Shown here: positions 61,250 through 64,000 of the stretch, one piece after another
Layout of the letters: every line of letters starts with the position of its first letter
Numbering within the stretch: position 1 is the stretch's first letter
Assembly: GCA_014549065.1 (NCBI GenBank)
Contig: JACDOX010000015.1
Span: 5,509,126-5,573,125, forward strand
From: Cardinalis cardinalis
Taxonomy: Eukaryota; Chordata; Aves; Passeriformes; Cardinalidae
Direction of reading: 5' to 3'
DNA length: 64,000 nucleotides
The notes under the pieces: model-generated
Told to the model about the DNA's origin: nothing
Seen by the model: only the letters and a program-made list of their open reading frames with translations
The model's database searches: none
Position numbers and translations under genes: made by a program

Positions 61250-62100
61250 CAGTATTGTGCATTAGAGGTGCTGCTTTGTCAGCTGTCACCAAAGTGATCC
61301 ACAGCTCCCAGCACCAGCTCAGATTCCACTGCTGGCCCAGTGTTGTGATGGATCCTCCCAGAGCCTGACCTGCTGCCTCTTGGCTTTGTGTTTATTTGTT
61401 TTAATTGGTGCTGAACTGTCAGATGTTAGCTCACAGCATCCAGAACCACACACAGCTGTCTCCAGGGCTGCCATGGTGAGGGGTTGAAATGAACTGGGCA
61501 AGAGATCTTTCTCCTTTTTAATGCCTTTATTAAGAATCAGCTCGGGTGGGGAGAACCCACGGGTCGCGCTCACGCCGTCGCTGCTCCCAGGAGCGGCACG
61601 GAGGGGAGGAAGAGCACAGCTGTGTCCGCTGGGCTGTGGGCAGAGCTGGGGNTTCCNTCCTCATGAGAGCATCAGGAGATTCCCATCTTTTCAGTTTGGC
61701 ATTCGAGGCCNCTTTCTAGCCGACATTTTTTTAGGTTAGGGTAAGAGGTAAAAAGGGTCTTAGCGGACACTGGATTCTGTTCCTCANGTCTAGACGTCAC
61801 TTCCATCTCTTAATTCCATGGTGGCTTGTTGNTTTTAGGGGTTTTCCTGCTCAAATTGGTGAGGGGTTTCCTCATTTCCTCCTCACAGTCCCGTGTGCTG
61901 TCTTCCAGGAGGCAGCAGGGGGATACTNGACAAAGGGGGATTTCTAACCATCAAGAACAGGTAATTAAAGGAAAACTATTAACAACAGGGGATTACAACA
62001 TGAAATTATTAACAACAAATAGTTAGAACTCCAACTTGGCAGCAATTGGTTTAACTTGTGAACTCTGCAACCTTTTAANANAATGGACAACTTTTCTACT
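61250..62100 (-). mobile_element. Possible antisense ERV LTR-like sequence
   Basis: The minus strand carries AATAAA at 61526-61531 (+ strand cctttattaag) beside cggctcgggtgg-like and gggtcgcgctcacgccgtcg motifs that resemble an R-U5 region. Repeated attaacaaca blocks (61978-62020) lie further along. TG/CA borders were not resolved and the family is only suspected. Confidence 0.35.
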
Positions 62101-64000
62101 CATCCCTGGGTGATGCCCAGGGATCTCTGGTTCATCACACACCCAGGAGCAGGCCACAGGCACTTTCCTGTACCTGCAGGTCAGCCTGGAGCCATCAGCC
62201 TCCATCCTTGGGGATTTCAGCTGCCCACATGTAATGCTGGAGGCGGGGAGAAAAATGGCTGATGCTACAGCATTAAGGCCTTAATCTTGAAAGGACTTGC
62301 ACACATTCCTGACCTTATTACTGGAACAGCATCCTGGGGGTTTGGGAACCTAATGGCCATTGTGCTGGGACCACTGACTGTGATCAATTTGAGTGTACAT
62401 GCAAGTGGTGAAGGGCTTGGGCTCTGATGGAGCTGTGAAGGCTCTCTTCTTCATTTAGGGCAGAACTCAGCAGGGGAAATTTGGAGCTTTTAGGAGGGGA
62501 GACAAAAATTATTCCTGTTCTCTGTATGGAAGTCCTCACCTTTAACTTATACAAATAGGAATATAAGCATCTTGTTTAGAATGTCCCCCCCACCCCAGTG
62601 AACAATTATTACCTGAAAACCTGTCAGCAAGTCAAGAACAACCCCAGCCCTTGGGGGAGCAGAGGGGGTGGGAGGTGGTACAAGGAGCAGGTTTGCTGGG
62701 AAGCAGTGTGGAGGGCTGGGGCTGCCAGAGCCATCCTGGGGAGGCAGGTGAGGTGGGTCCTTCCCTTTCAGGGGTTCACAAGCAAAAGTGGAAATGAGAA
62801 GGGAACAGAAATGGTCAGTGTGTTTAGTGTAGCTGAGCAGTGTGTGTCTCTTAGTGGGGGGGTCCCTCAGGGCTTGTTGTATTAACCCCAGGGAATGCCT
62901 CCTCATTTTATATTCCTCAAGATGTGACCCAAGGGTGAGCTGCAAGGGTCTGCTTGTCTCTTCTGTCCTGGGTTGCTAAATAAAAATAGTGCTGGAACTG
63001 CATGATTGCAACTCTTTGCAGGAGCTCAAAAAGCCTGAGCCAGCATACTATTTTAAAATTTCATGGTATTAAATATGAGAGTGTTACAGAAATAGCAGAG
63101 GGGACACTGAGCCAGCAAGCTAGGGAATGTGGAAACAAGTTTGTAAGAGCAATAAAGGCACACAAGGACATTTCTCAAGCCATGAAGTGTGTTCAGAGNT
63201 GTGCAGGGTGAATGCCTTGCATGAGCATTTAGATGTTACTGCTGCCCTGAGTACTGGTGCAGGTCTGGTTCAGTCAGTTCTCCCACTTTCCAGCTGGCTC
63301 AGTCTCCTGAATCAGTTCCCCAAGGAGCTGTGGGAATGTCTGTCAGCACCAGAGGGAGTGGCAGAGAAGGCTCTGATGCCCCACAAGGCAGCGGGACAGC
63401 CCAAGTGGAAATGATGCTCTGTGTCTGACCCTCCTCACCGTGCTGATTCCATCCTTGCAGGAGCTCACAGTTCCATCACTGCATGGTCTGATTAACCCAG
63501 TGGTTTGCTAAGGATTCCATGCTAAATTGCTAAAAGAATAGTCCTTTTTCCTCACCCAGGAATGCTTTCTATGGTCTCCATCTCTGATCTCTTTGTCACT
63601 TTGGTCAAAGTCTGTCACTGCAACCTTAGTTGCACCCTGATGCCAGCTGTCATCTGTTGTTGCTATCAGGGCCTCCTCATCATCCTTTTGCTTCAGAGGT
63701 TTGGACACCTTTTGTGACCCTTAAAAGATGATAATCCTGAGAAGACACTGAAAAACAAACAACACAGCTGAAGGTTCCCTGAAAAAATATTTAAAGGTNT
63801 GCCTGGGTATTAAAGGTTAAGCCTGACCTTGCTAGAGCCCTTGACTTCTATTTGAATGCAGTAGGATTATAATCTAATATCAATTTCCATCTCTGATTTC
63901 CCAGCACCCATCTCAGTATGATAGGCCTGAACTGCAGCTCAGTTTCACAGATGGTACCTGCATCACAGAAAATATTAGATGACTGGTGCCCTAAATACGA

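Larger units (their letters stand above)
52533..64000 (+). other. EVL: Presumed EVL intron 1 (partial)
   Basis: Starts at the donor gtgagt at 52533 and runs to the end of the window with no further exon recognised. An alternative EVL first exon coding MFAFEEF (recalled) was looked for and not seen. Contains the minisatellite, the CR1 tail and possible LTR listed separately; the rest is plain non-coding DNA. Confidence 0.65.

Noticed and set aside
62200..62280. GDFSCPHV-like reading that recalls the CR1 endonuclease GDFN motif
   Set aside because: Similarity covers only a few residues and the flanks do not continue as CR1.
1..64000. Bacterial-type systems, CRISPR arrays, operons
   Set aside because: Spliced vertebrate genes, CR1 and LTR sequence; no regularly spaced repeats with unique spacers.

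Overview
The window is vertebrate nuclear DNA, almost certainly from a bird and probably a songbird. It has intron-rich coding sequence with GT-AG junctions, CR1 LINE fragments of the avian type and an avian-style endogenous retrovirus LTR. A GC-rich CpG-island promoter fell into an assembly gap, as is common in avian drafts. Scattered single n bases and two N runs (39231-39873, 52069-52494) show a draft assembly.

Positions 1 to about 42745 hold the 3' four fifths of EML1 (echinoderm microtubule-associated protein-like 1) on the + strand. Nineteen constitutive coding exons were placed from 4652 to 41314. All splice phases agree and together they give 687 residues. By recalled human length (815 aa) only about 128 N-terminal residues, including the coiled coil, lie upstream of the window. 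The exons encode the end of the basic Ser-rich linker, the HELP motif and the tandem WD-repeat (TAPE) propellers. A 3' UTR of about 1.4 kb with three AATAAA signals follows. The introns contain a rearranged CR1 with a smaller CR1 tail nested in it (6030-7302), an antisense solo LTR (21851-22402), a short antisense CR1 tail (29830-29905) and a very good CTCF-like motif in a small GC-rich island (22705-22723).

The most interesting part is the linker region of EML1. I see three candidate alternative exons that fit the neighbouring splice phases. The first is a 27-nt microexon (12507-12533, reads GKRRVTHCK). The second is a 231-nt Pro/Ser-rich cassette with repeated SP motifs (14601-14831). The third is a short terminal exon (from 19163, reads KKKAKIVxVSSDSSEE-stop) whose stop overlaps an AATAAA and which would end the protein before HELP completes. 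The first two would lengthen the flexible linker between the coiled coil and the propellers. The third would make a linker-only protein.

From about 42.75 to 51.85 kb is intergenic sequence with no supportable gene, possibly with LTR-derived DNA at 42.88-43.6 kb. From about 51.88 to 53.33 kb lies a CpG island, partly lost in a gap, with a first coding exon ending ATG-AG/gtgagt at 52528-52532. By phase (M + split Ser) and by the conserved EML1-EVL gene order this is best read as exon 1 of EVL (Ena/VASP-like) on the + strand. The rest, to 64000, would be EVL intron 1. It holds a GC-rich 27-bp minisatellite beside the promoter (52846-53125), an antisense CR1 tail (59265-59545) and a possible antisense LTR (61.25-62.1 kb). 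EML1 acts on microtubules and EVL on actin. They are neighbours in the genome and nothing here suggests joint control.
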